A stretch of DNA of 64,000 nt from Arenibacter sp. F26102 (GTDB lineage: Bacteria; Bacteroidota; Bacteroidia; Flavobacteriales; Flavobacteriaceae). The notes under the pieces were generated by a model. The model was not told where the DNA came from and did not search any database. It saw only the letters and a list, made by a program, of their open reading frames with translations. How positions within the stretch are numbered: position 1 is the stretch's first letter; each line of letters starts with the position of its first letter. Positions 38,687 to 46,857 of this stretch are shown one piece after another. The translations under genes and the position numbers were made by a program. The stretch lies in assembly GCF_023015865.1 (NCBI RefSeq), contig NZ_JALKBC010000021.1, positions 17,189 to 81,188 of the forward strand, written 5' to 3'.

Positions 38687-39709
38687 TTAAAGCCTGTCCT
38701 TGTTGTCCTTGGCGTATTCCTTTTTATACATCCGGACAACAATCAGAAAAAGACTAATAAGAAGGGGACCAAATATCAGTCCTATAAATCCAAAAATGGG
38801 TACACCTACAATTACCCCTATTAACGTAATCAAAGGATGCACATTGTCCAATTTTTTAAGAATAAAAAGACGAAATAGATTATCTGTTGCCCCTACTACA
38901 ATAAAGCCGTATAATAGAATACCCCAAGCTTGGAATGTACTGCCTTCTGAGAGCGACAATATAAAAACTGGGACAATGCCCAACAAAGAACCAATAAAAG
39001 GAATCATAGAACCTATGGTGACAATAACGGCCCAGAAGAAAGGGGAATTAATGCCAAAAATAAGAAATCCTATTAACGAGATAATCCCTTGAGCCAATGC
39101 CACTAAGGGAATACCCAAAGCGTTGGAGCGCACCATAGCCCTAACTTCCTCTCCTATTATCTTTAGATTTTCCTTCCCAATAGGAATATATTTAAACAAG
39201 GATTCCCGTAGTTCCCGTCTGTTGGTCAACATATAAAAAAGCATAAAATACATGATGGCAATAGAGATGAACATATTAAAAGTTCCTCCGGCAAATCCTT
39301 GTAGGTTGGTGGAAAGCCAGGAAGAAACAGCACCTGCATCAATTTCGGAAGTTAAGTCATATCCAACTAGGTCTTCCCATTTTGCCAATTGTGATTTCAC
39401 TGCTCTTATGACTTTCTCAGAATTTTGTACGGCATTACCAATTTTTGTGCCCAACATAAACACAATTCCCGAAACAGGTAACAAAATACATACAAAGGAT
39501 ATCACCAACAATACGGTGGCGGCCAGATTGGGGTGCCAACCCTTTTTAACAAGTTTTGCCATGGGTCCCCTTAGAAGCACATAAATGGTAATAGCACCCA
39601 AAACTCCGGTAAAATAGGGAAGAATTGCTTGAAAAATTAACCCGCCAAGCATTAGAATAATCAGTATAATGAACAACTGTCGTATTACATTGGGATCAAT
39701 ATTTTTCAT
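38687..39709 (-). CDS. AI-2E family transporter (PerM/YdiK type)
   Basis: A 340-residue protein with 7-8 hydrophobic helices and the family pattern: an early IYVLLRGPMAKLVKKG segment, a long amphipathic middle (residues about 95-150), then the G-x-x-x-x-P-x-x-G-x-x-L-G-I-V-P loop (SMIPFIGSLLGIVPVF) and the late GVPIFGFIGLIFGPLL motif. Members export autoinducer-2 or act as sodium/proton antiporters; the name does not prove either function. The DUF5670-type small membrane gene is upstream on the same strand, but the gap of about 285 bp does not support a tight operon. Confidence 0.9.
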   Translation of the reverse strand: MKNIDPNVIRQLFIILIILMLGGLIFQAILPYFTGVLGAITIYVLLRGPMAKLVKKGWHPNLAATVLLVISFVCILLPVSGIVFMLGTKIGNAVQNSEKVIRAVKSQLAKWEDLVGYDLTSEIDAGAVSSWLSTNLQGFAGGTFNMFISIAIMYFMLFYMLTNRRELRESLFKYIPIGKENLKIIGEEVRAMVRSNALGIPLVALAQGIISLIGFLIFGINSPFFWAVIVTIGSMIPFIGSLLGIVPVFILSLSEGSTFQAWGILLYGFIVVGATDNLFRLFILKKLDNVHPLITLIGVIVGVPIFGFIGLIFGPLLISLFLIVVRMYKKEYAKDNKDRL

Positions 39710-39994
39710 AGTTCATTTGCTGTAGGTTATATTAAAAATCCTGACATCCCTTGTAAATAATTAAAGCCTCAAAACCACCAATATAAGATAAACAATTTTA
39801 CAAGAAAAAATCATGAAGCACACTGTAGGAGGAAGTAAATATAAAAGTCAAAATGGAAATCAGGAAAATATAGTATGGCTGATAACCTCATTGATAAAAA
39901 ATAGGAAGCCAAAGTTAAAATAACCCAACCCCCTATGGCCTAGGCCAAATAACGAACTTGGGTCATTCCTTTCCCAATCCACCAAACTATATTT

Positions 39995-40180
<186 letters not shown>

Positions 40181-40385
40181 TTAGAAATTTATGTTTAAAT
40201 TATCTTTCTGTCCATCTGATGATGTCATAAATAACTTAATTCTAAACACTTATAAAATTATACACTTGTATTGATGTAATGTAATGCATTAGATAAATTT
40301 ATTAATGCAATCCATTGGAATGTAAAAGTGTAGTACGTTTGAGATTCTACTCTACGGTTATGTTCGGTTTAATAAATTACTAATA

Positions 40386-40766
40386 CTATTTATGGGAACA
40401 TTCCTTACAGGTGCCGGTTAAAACACAATTCACATTTTCGACTTCGTATTCATCTGGAATTGAAAAATTAACTTTGACAGGCAAACACTCTATAGTATCA
40501 CATTTAAGACATCTAAAATGAAAATGATGACTAGGTTTTTGATTTTCTTCACATTTCACACATAATGCAAAATACTGTTTACCATCTTCTGCAACCACTC
40601 TATGCACAATACCGTCGTCACAAAAACGGTTCAGAACACGATAGATGGTAGCCCGATTGATATCAATATCTATCTTCTGCTCAATGGCATCTTGACTCAT
40701 CGCTTTACCTGTCTTTACCAAAACATCCAATACAGCTTCTTTGGTGGGTGTATTCCTTCTTTTCAT
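40386..40766 (-). CDS. Fur family metal-dependent transcriptional repressor
   Basis: A 126-residue Fur-family protein. An N-terminal winged helix (NTPTKEAVLDVLVKTGKA and NRATIYRVLNRFCDDGIV) is followed by a metal-binding domain with the family's HHFHF-x-C-x-x-C pattern and a C-terminal C-x-x-C pair (GTCKEC). The separate CVKC motif gives three possible cysteine pairs. Similarity to Zur and PerR subgroups is not decisive; I lean to a zinc-type sensor from the downstream locus. It is divergent from a flavoprotein gene, and palindromes in between probably are its operators. Length is normal for the family. Confidence 0.9.
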   Translation of the reverse strand: MKRRNTPTKEAVLDVLVKTGKAMSQDAIEQKIDIDINRATIYRVLNRFCDDGIVHRVVAEDGKQYFALCVKCEENQKPSHHFHFRCLKCDTIECLPVKVNFSIPDEYEVENVNCVLTGTCKECSHK

Positions 40767-40794
40767 TAATTAACGCGATTTATTCGTAATTATT

Positions 40795-40867
40795 TATTGC
40801 GATTGTATTGCAATATTACAAAATAAAGATATATTTGCAATAAATACTAATGCGATGAATTCGCATT
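40795..40867. promoter_or_regulatory. Two related Fur-family operator-like palindromes
   Basis: Site 1 (40795-40815) has half-sites TATTGCGAT and ATTGCAATA around a 3-bp centre (8 of 9 pairs match). Site 2 (40849-40867) has AATGCGAT and TTCGCATT around GAA (7 matching pairs on either side of TGAAT). Both share the half-site xTGCGAT. A weaker third copy may be at 40772-40790. They lie between the divergent Fur-family and flavoprotein genes, and site 1 overlaps the -33 part of the plus-strand promoter. Autoregulation by the Fur-family protein is the natural reading; it is inference. Confidence 0.72.
40808..40837 (+). promoter_or_regulatory. Bacteroidota-type promoter for the flavoprotein gene
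   Basis: TTG at 40808-40810, a 19-bp spacer, and TATATTTG at 40830-40837, an exact match to the Bacteroidota pattern. The start codon at 40881 is about 43 bp further. The -33 element lies inside palindrome 1, and palindrome 2 is in the early transcribed region, so bound repressor would block it. Confidence 0.75.
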
Positions 40868-40880
40868 TAAAATAATTATA

Positions 40881-41882
40881 ATGATTAGAAGAGCCGTAAT
40901 TAAACAAGGAAGTCTCGCCGCTCTGTCTATTACTTTACTTAGTTCATTTACCAGTTTTACAAAAGCTAACGTTATGGAAGAAAATAAAACTTTTGAAGTG
41001 ATTATTATTGGCGGGAGTTATGCGGGGCTTTCTGCAGCTATGGCCTTAGGTCGCTCTTTAAGAAATGTGCTGATAATCAATAGTGGAAAACCCTGTAATA
41101 TCCAAACACCACATTCCCACAATTTCTTAACGCAAGATGGCAAGACACCAAAAGAAATTTCCACCTTAGCCAAACACCAGGTTGAACAATACAATACCGT
41201 TTCTTTTATAAATGACCTAGCTATAAATGGGCAAAAAATACCTTTAGGTTTTGAAATTGAAAAAGAAAACGGCAAGACATTTACAGCAAAAAAAATAATC
41301 CTCGCAACCGGAGTAAAGGACATCATACCCAACATCAAAGGATTTTCAGAATGCTGGGGCATTTCTGTAATACATTGCCCTTATTGTCACGGTTATGAGC
41401 ATAAAGCAGTAAACACCGCCATTATGGCCAATGGTGAAAGGGCATTTCATCTTGCTCCCTTGGTGCAGAACCTTACCAATGATTTAACCATTTTAACCAA
41501 TGGCAAGATGGATTTCAATGAGCAACAATTAATAAAGCTCAAAACAAATAATATTGAGGTAAATAAAAAGGAAATATTGGAAGTTGAACACAAAAATGGT
41601 CATTTACAAAAAATAGTTTTCAAGGACGGTAGCAAAGAAAACTTCCTTGCTGCCTATGCGGCGATTCCTTTTGAGCAGCATACCTCCATTCCGGTTGACC
41701 TAGGATGTGAACTGACCGAGAATGGTCATATCAAAGTAGATTTCTTTCAGCAAACTAACGTTGATGGCATCTACGCCTGTGGAGATAATTCCAGCCCAAT
41801 GCGTTCGGTAGCTTATGCCGTAGCCACCGGAAATATTGCAGGCGCCATGGTCAATAAAGAATTATCCCACGAAGAATTTTAA
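40881..41882 (+). CDS. Thioredoxin-reductase-like NAD(P)/FAD oxidoreductase with Tat-like leader
   Basis: A 333-residue flavoprotein. The core has the FAD-binding GGSYAGLSAA near residue 44, a redox C-P-Y-C pair (Cys166, Cys169) in IHCPYCHGYE as in thioredoxin reductases, and the late GIYACGDNSS motif. Unusually, it has about 31 extra N-terminal residues, MIRRAVIKQGSLAALSITLL, with twin arginines before a hydrophobic run as in Tat signals. The alternative start is the ATG at 40974 (MEENKTFEV), which would give a normal cytoplasmic enzyme. If the longer form is real, the enzyme works outside the cytoplasm. It is divergent from the Fur-family gene and starts the metal locus. Confidence 0.85.
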   Translation: MIRRAVIKQGSLAALSITLLSSFTSFTKANVMEENKTFEVIIIGGSYAGLSAAMALGRSLRNVLIINSGKPCNIQTPHSHNFLTQDGKTPKEISTLAKHQVEQYNTVSFINDLAINGQKIPLGFEIEKENGKTFTAKKIILATGVKDIIPNIKGFSECWGISVIHCPYCHGYEHKAVNTAIMANGERAFHLAPLVQNLTNDLTILTNGKMDFNEQQLIKLKTNNIEVNKKEILEVEHKNGHLQKIVFKDGSKENFLAAYAAIPFEQHTSIPVDLGCELTENGHIKVDFFQQTNVDGIYACGDNSSPMRSVAYAVATGNIAGAMVNKELSHEEF

Positions 41883-41894
41883 GCAAGATCAATA

Positions 41895-42087
41895 ATGGTT
41901 GAGGTTTTCACAACAAATATTCCAAACAAAAGTCAGGTAGCTGACATTATAATAACGCTAGAGAATAATTCTTCAGGTTGGAGAATAACTTTTGATATGG
42001 AACGCAAAATAATACATTACCCCCTGTGACCATAGTTTACTTAGAGTTGAAGGAGATAAACGATGCAAAAAACAGAAAGCGATATGA
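41895..42087 (+). pseudogene. HMA-like small metal-binding protein, frameshifted
   Basis: A first frame (41895-42029, 44 codons, MVEVFTTNIPNKSQVA...) resembles the start of the small flavobacterial heavy-metal-associated proteins (VEVFKTNV...). It runs as far as FDMER and then ends at a TGA. A second frame (open from 42013, CDHSLLRVEGDKRCKKQ...) carries the matching end (C-D-x-x-x-L-R-V-E-G). A single shift between about 42013 and 42027 would join them. Such proteins normally have about 70 residues. The break could be real or a sequencing error. The location between the flavoprotein and the MerC-like gene fits a metal role. Confidence 0.5.
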
Positions 42088-42211
42088 CAGAATTCAAGGA
42101 AGATAATTTTATTCAAAAACAAGAAATGTGGAGTTTTAAACCGGCAAGATCCGCTGTGTTAACAAAATAATTCCTGTTTAAAAAAAATAAAAAACATTCC
42201 TATTCCAGATA

Positions 42212-42535
42212 TTGGTTATGGCCATCTGCCACAGTTCTATAAACAATATGCCTTTTGCTTCCCGAAAATTAGTAAAAAAGGAAAGTCAACAATTAATCCT
42301 TAACTGCTATGAACAGCTTATTGAAAAGGGGTCTATGCTTTTTTCTGCTATAACAAATGAAGCCCCAAACTTTGGAATGGAAAAACGTATTGGCAAAGAT
42401 TGTTATGAGCTACACAAAGGCGCCAAAGTCTTTTATTACGACAAGCAATCTGTAAAAGAAGAATTTGGTGAGGTAGGTCTTTTTGAAATAATAGAGATCG
42501 ATGAAAATCAATCATTTTACTTCATCATGTGCTAG
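42212..42535 (+). pseudogene. C-terminal fragment of a class I methyltransferase-like protein
   Basis: A 107-codon frame that starts at TTG and lacks the N-terminal SAM-binding fold. The visible part fits the second half of small class I methyltransferases: an L-I-E-K-G-S-M-L-F-S strand, a polar loop, a K-V-F-Y-Y-D segment, then a G-L-F-E-I-I-E-I strand and an F-Y-F-I-M-C end. In-frame stops upstream (42188-42190) block a longer version. It may be a decayed gene, or a genuine short protein of unknown function. Its place between the HMA-like remnant and MerC-like gene suggests an old insertion or decay in the locus. Confidence 0.4.
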
Positions 42536-42567
42536 AGAACAAAAATATTAAACAGAAACCAAAAAAT

Positions 42568-42954
42568 ATGAAAATTAAGAACAGTACATTAGATCTCGTA
42601 GCCCTTTCAAGCTCCCTTATTTGTGCGATACATTGCGCCTCTATTCCAATAATGCTTTCATCTACCACTTTTGGTAGTATACATTTTTTGGCTAACCCAT
42701 TTATAGAAAGGACATTTATTGGTCTTGGCTTTGTCTTTGTCTTGGCTTCATTGTGGCCTAGTTATCAAAAAATTCACCGAAAATTGAAACCCTTGAAAAT
42801 TGCTGTTATGGGCTTTATATTTATTGGTTTGGGAAGGCTCCACTTTACAGAGTCATGGGAAATAGGTAATACTATAATGGGCACTTTGTTAGTATCCTTG
42901 GCCCACTACTATAATTGGAAATTACTAGGATGCAGGGTACATCATAAACATTAA
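42568..42954 (+). CDS. MerC-like heavy-metal membrane protein
   Basis: About 128 residues from the ATG at 42568 (MKIKNSTLDL); a start at 42529 (GTG) is less likely. It has four hydrophobic helices, with the Cys19/His22/Cys23 motif (LICAIHC) and P26 in the first helix, as in the MerC family of mercury/metal transport proteins (pattern C-x-x-H-C). MerC moves Hg(II) across the inner membrane, but in Bacteroidota such proteins occur near zinc- and copper-linked genes, so the metal here is open. It lies within the putative Fur-controlled metal locus, before the TonB receptor. Confidence 0.8.
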   Translation: MKIKNSTLDLVALSSSLICAIHCASIPIMLSSTTFGSIHFLANPFIERTFIGLGFVFVLASLWPSYQKIHRKLKPLKIAVMGFIFIGLGRLHFTESWEIGNTIMGTLLVSLAHYYNWKLLGCRVHHKH

Positions 42955-42997
42955 TTATTGTTAAGATTATTTTAACACCGTATTAACCTTATTTAGC

Positions 42998-43005
42998 TAT
43001 GTTTG
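42998..43005 (+). promoter_or_regulatory. Candidate -7 box before the small exported protein
   Basis: TATGTTTG matches TAnnTTTG exactly, but no convincing TTG lies 19 bp upstream and the ATG at 43012 is only 7 bp away. If used, the message would have almost no leader. Confidence 0.35.
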
Positions 43006-43011
43006 CATTTA

Positions 43012-43320
43012 ATGAGAAACAGTCGTCTAAAAAATAGTATCAGTATTCTGTTGCTTGCTCTTTTCATCTCAATGAAAATGGCAGGGCTTCATGTGCTTTC
43101 CCATACAGACGATAAGGAGCATGCATTGCATTGTTATATTTGCGACAATGCTGTCTCCCATAACTTAAGCCCGGCAATTTCTGCGGATATTCCGGAATAT
43201 GGTATTAAAAACACAGAGTCCATTCTCCAGATAGAGAAATCTGAAAATTACGCTTTTGTTGTTTCAAGTACTATTGCTCGTGACCAGCTCTTTTCACGAC
43301 CTCCACCTTCTTTACTTTAA
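43012..43320 (+). CDS. Small exported His/Cys protein, unknown function
   Basis: A 102-residue protein from the ATG at 43012 (MRNSRLKNSI). A hydrophobic leader (ISILLLALFISMKMAG) is followed by a conserved-looking LHVLSHTDDKEHALHCYICDNA segment with two further His and a C-x-x-C pair, and a basic, proline-rich end (SRPPPSLL). Small proteins with this His-Cys layout often lie next to metal TonB receptors in flavobacteria and resemble DUF2946-like proteins only loosely. It could be a periplasmic metal binder; that is inference. It precedes a TonB-dependent receptor gene by 267 bp. Confidence 0.65.
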   Translation: MRNSRLKNSISILLLALFISMKMAGLHVLSHTDDKEHALHCYICDNAVSHNLSPAISADIPEYGIKNTESILQIEKSENYAFVVSSTIARDQLFSRPPPSLL

Positions 43321-43587
43321 GTTTCCCTTGCCCTTAATTCTTTCTGGAATTCTTGGATAACTCCAAGGCTCTATAGTTACACCTAATTCGTAATTGAGAA
43401 TGGTATATAGATTATTTCCAATAATCGCCATTTGAAGTTAAGGAACTGGCCATACCACCGCCTTTTGGCTATCGGCTTAAGACCAAGAAGGTACTAAAGT
43501 TACTATCAACTTCCAGGCAGAATTAAATGCATAGGTTTTGTAATGACCCCTCCATGGGGCAATTGTTCAAACTTATTGTAATAAATC
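43321..43587. other. Intergenic region before the TonB receptor
   Basis: 267 bp between the small exported gene and the TonB-dependent receptor gene. No gene, terminator or exact promoter box was recognised. Confidence 0.4.
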
Positions 43588-45957
43588 ATGATCCATAAAA
43601 TGCTGGGTGTATGGCTATATTTTAGCCTATGCTCTATGGTGTTTGCACAGGATTCTTTCCAAATAGAAGGATCCGTTGTAAATGCCAACACCTTACAGCC
43701 TCTAGAAGGCGCCAATATTATTGGTAAGGGCCTTTTTTCAATTTCATCTTCTACTGGGACATTTACCATAAAAAATGTTGCTGAGGGTACCTACTCTTTG
43801 ACTATATCGCATATTGGTTACTCGTCTGAAACGGTAACTCTTAAGGTAGGACCAAAAATGGACACCTTAAAGATCTACCTAAGGGAGTCTGTCACCGAGC
43901 TTCAGGATGTGGAAGTCAATGGTAAAACCAAAAAAAGGGAGACCCAAGAATTGGCTACGGTATCGCACACCGTCTCTAAAGATTTTCTTGATAAAAACAG
44001 GGAGAACAGTTTAATGCAGACCTTGAAGAATATTCCCGGGGTAAGCACCATTAATATTGGTTCAGGGCAGTCTAAACCAGTAATCAGGGGCTTAGGGTTC
44101 AATAGGGTAGTCGTAGTCCAGAACAGCATAAAACACGAGGCCCAACAGTGGGGCAATGACCATGGATTGGAAATTGACCAATACGGAGTTGAAACAGTAA
44201 AGATTATAAAGGGTCCCGCCTCATTGCAATATGGGTCCGACGCCATTGCTGGTGTGGTAGATATACAGACTTCGAAATTGCCAGTTAAAAATTCATTGAA
44301 GGGAGAGGTAAACTTGTTAGGAGAAACCAATAATGATTTATTGGGGGTTTCGGCAGGCATACAAGGTCGTAAAAACAAGTGGTTTTATCGCGGGCGATTA
44401 ACATATAGGGATTATGGAGATTACAAAGTGCCAACGGACAAAATCAATTATGAGAATTACATTTTTGAACTGCATGACAATAACTTAAGGAATACGGCCG
44501 GGAAGGAAGCTGATGCAAGCTTGGGGATCGGTTTTATTTCAGGCAACATAAAGTCTGAAACTAATTTTAGCAATGTAAATGCTAAAAATGGTTTTTTTGC
44601 CAATGCCCATGGCTTGGAGGTCAGAAGTTCCAGCATTGATTACGATAGTTCCAACAGGGATGTCGATTTACCCTATCATAAGGTAAACCATTTTAAAATT
44701 ACGAACAATACCTCCGTAGGTATTGGAAACCATACCCTTCATTTGGATCTGGGGTATCAAAACAACCATAGGGAGGAACGTTCCGAACCTGTTCCGCACG
44801 GATATATGCCAACGCCACCTGATAGCAAGGAACGGATATTTGATAAAAATACCTACACCTTAAATATTAAGGATTCCTTTAGCCCCAATCAAAGGCATGA
44901 TGTTGCAGCAGGTGTAAATTTGGAATATCAAGACAATAACATAGGGGGATGGGGCTTTTTGATTCCTGCATATAACCGTTTCACCATTGGAGCTTTTGCC
45001 TATGACCAATTTGAGCTTCATCCAGATCTACATTTATTAGGTGGCTTACGTTATGACTATGGGGTGCTGGATAGCAAGTCCCATTATGACTGGTATCCCT
45101 CAACAGTGAACAACAGTGATGGATCCACATCCTACATCTATCTGCAAAGGGCAAAAAACAAAACCTTAAATTTTGGTAATATCAGTGGCTCCCTTGGAAT
45201 AAGTTACATACATAAAAATACTACCTATAAAGTCAATTTAGGAAAGAGTTTTAGAATGCCTTTGGCCAACGAACTGGCCTCGGACGGCGTAAATTATCAT
45301 ATGTATCGGTACGAAAGGGGAAATCTAGATCTTGACCCTGAATCATCTTATCAATTGGATCTGGATATTGATCATACTACTGCTGCGTTTAGTTTTGGAG
45401 CTAGTCCCTTTGTAAATATTTTTGAGAATTTTATCTACCTAAATCCCACTTCAAATTATTATGAAACCCTTCAAATTTACGAGTATACCCAGAGCAAGGT
45501 GTTTAGGGCCGGAGGAGAGATCAGGGCAAGTACCACTGTATTAAAAAATCTACAATTGGATGCTTCTGCAGAGTACGTTTATTCCAAGCAGACAAGTGGA
45601 CCCAAGAAGGGTTTTACACTTCCGTTTTCACCCCCATTGTCGGGACTGTTCTCCGCCAGCTATCAATTCAAGGACTTTCTTTTTTTGTATGAACCAAAGG
45701 TAAAAGCGGACTATAGAATTACGGCAGCACAAAATGAAATAGTACCTCCCGAAGAAGTAACGGAGGGGTATCAAGTGCTCAACATGTCCTTTACAGCTCA
45801 AATGAACCTTTTTAAAAGCGCCAAGCCTTTTGATGTGCGGGTAAAACTCAACAATGTGTTGAATACACACTTTTATGACCATACCAGTTTTTACCGGTTG
45901 ATAGATGTGCCTGAACCCGGCAGAAACCTATCCATTTCATTGACAGTACCTTTTTAA
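43588..45957 (+). CDS. TonB-dependent receptor with carboxypeptidase-like N-terminal domain
   Basis: A 789-residue outer-membrane protein. A signal peptide ending VFAQ is followed by a CarboxypepD-regulatory-like domain (IEGSVVNANTLQPLEGANI...), then the plug with the TonB-box-near region, GLGFNRVVVVQNSIKH (instead of the usual R-I-x-x-D-G), and GVETVKIIKGPASLQYGSDAIAGVV. The barrel ends with NLSISLTVPF, with the final aromatic residue. The receptor lacks the SusC-specific features, so a metal or siderophore-type cargo is likely rather than a glycan. Its location between MerC-like and His-rich DUF4625 genes and behind a Fur-family regulator suggests metal uptake. The cargo is inferred. Confidence 0.9.
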   Translation: MIHKMLGVWLYFSLCSMVFAQDSFQIEGSVVNANTLQPLEGANIIGKGLFSISSSTGTFTIKNVAEGTYSLTISHIGYSSETVTLKVGPKMDTLKIYLRESVTELQDVEVNGKTKKRETQELATVSHTVSKDFLDKNRENSLMQTLKNIPGVSTINIGSGQSKPVIRGLGFNRVVVVQNSIKHEAQQWGNDHGLEIDQYGVETVKIIKGPASLQYGSDAIAGVVDIQTSKLPVKNSLKGEVNLLGETNNDLLGVSAGIQGRKNKWFYRGRLTYRDYGDYKVPTDKINYENYIFELHDNNLRNTAGKEADASLGIGFISGNIKSETNFSNVNAKNGFFANAHGLEVRSSSIDYDSSNRDVDLPYHKVNHFKITNNTSVGIGNHTLHLDLGYQNNHREERSEPVPHGYMPTPPDSKERIFDKNTYTLNIKDSFSPNQRHDVAAGVNLEYQDNNIGGWGFLIPAYNRFTIGAFAYDQFELHPDLHLLGGLRYDYGVLDSKSHYDWYPSTVNNSDGSTSYIYLQRAKNKTLNFGNISGSLGISYIHKNTTYKVNLGKSFRMPLANELASDGVNYHMYRYERGNLDLDPESSYQLDLDIDHTTAAFSFGASPFVNIFENFIYLNPTSNYYETLQIYEYTQSKVFRAGGEIRASTTVLKNLQLDASAEYVYSKQTSGPKKGFTLPFSPPLSGLFSASYQFKDFLFLYEPKVKADYRITAAQNEIVPPEEVTEGYQVLNMSFTAQMNLFKSAKPFDVRVKLNNVLNTHFYDHTSFYRLIDVPEPGRNLSISLTVPF

Positions 45958-46002
45958 TAAATAGTAATCATAAATAAATTAATAACAATTAAAATCAAAC
46001 AC

Positions 46003-46794
46003 ATGAAAACAAACATTATGAAATCAAATTTTAAATTTTTGGCCATTGTTACTTTTTTAGGACTCGTTTTACACTCTTGTAGCAGTGACGACGACGGAGT
46101 TTCCGATGCATCGGCCCCAGTAATTACCAATTTCGAATTTGGGGAGGGAAGCGATCATTCCACGGAACCATACGCTTATAAGGGTTCCGACCTTCATTTG
46201 GAAGCGGAAATAAACGCGGAAGGAATAGTCAGCAGTATTTCCATAGACATACATGCCGATGATGTTCAGGTTGGAGAAGGCGAAGTTGAATGGGATTATG
46301 AAAATACCTACACAAATGACTCCTACCTGGTAATTAATCCAACCTTTCATGAACATATCGATATTCCATCGAACATTCCGGCAGGTGAATATCATATTGT
46401 GTTGACGGTAACCGATGAGTTGGGAAATAGCACAGAGATTGAGGGTCATCTGGAGATTTTGGATCCTATTGTGATAAGTGATTTTTCTATGGATACCACC
46501 GTCCAAAGAGGAAGTGATTTTCATGTTGAATTTATGATCGATGCCGTTAATGGCATACACAACATTACGGTAGATATCCATGCACATGACCTTACAATTG
46601 GCGAAGGAGAAGTAGAATGGGACTATGAAGAGATTTTTGAGGACGGATTCCATGAGGAGATCGAAGCGGAGTTCCATAAACATATCGATGTTCCCGTTAC
46701 TGCTCCTGCCGGCGAGTATCACGTCCTATTTACAGTTGAAGATGAAGATGGAAACACAAAAGAGTATGAAACGCATATAGACGTTACCGCATAA
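46003..46794 (+). CDS. Tandem DUF4625-type lipoprotein, histidine- and acid-rich
   Basis: A 263-residue lipoprotein (leader ending LVLHSC, then SSDDDG). The mature part contains two repeats of the same layout: VSSISIDIHADDV with EVEWDYE and HEHIDIPSNIPAGEYHI in the first, then HNITVDIHAHDLTIGEGEVEWDYE and HKHIDVPVTAPAGEYHV in the second. The DUF4625 pattern of a beta-sandwich with H-x-H and E/D-rich strands suggests metal binding. It follows the TonB receptor by 45 bp and could capture a metal at the surface; this is inference from composition and context. It is followed by a hairpin (46810-46843). Confidence 0.82.
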   Translation: MKTNIMKSNFKFLAIVTFLGLVLHSCSSDDDGVSDASAPVITNFEFGEGSDHSTEPYAYKGSDLHLEAEINAEGIVSSISIDIHADDVQVGEGEVEWDYENTYTNDSYLVINPTFHEHIDIPSNIPAGEYHIVLTVTDELGNSTEIEGHLEILDPIVISDFSMDTTVQRGSDFHVEFMIDAVNGIHNITVDIHAHDLTIGEGEVEWDYEEIFEDGFHEEIEAEFHKHIDVPVTAPAGEYHVLFTVEDEDGNTKEYETHIDVTA

Positions 46795-46809
46795 TAATAT
46801 AATAACTAT

Positions 46810-46843
46810 ACCGCATGACGTAGAGCCATTTATGTCATGCGGT
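46810..46843 (+). terminator. Strong hairpin between the first and second DUF4625-type genes
   Basis: A perfect 10-bp inverted repeat (ACCGCATGAC with GTCATGCGGT) around a 14-base loop, followed by an AT-rich tract (TTAAAATTT) but no long T run. It could be a terminator or attenuator. The alternative start ATG at 46837 of the next gene lies inside the second arm, which argues for the start at 46858. Confidence 0.6.
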
Positions 46844-46857
46844 TTAAAATTTACATT

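Noticed and set aside
42568..42954. Mercury resistance operon
   Set aside because: A MerC-like protein is present but no MerA, MerT, MerP or MerR. The Fur-family regulator and DUF4625-type genes point to a different metal.
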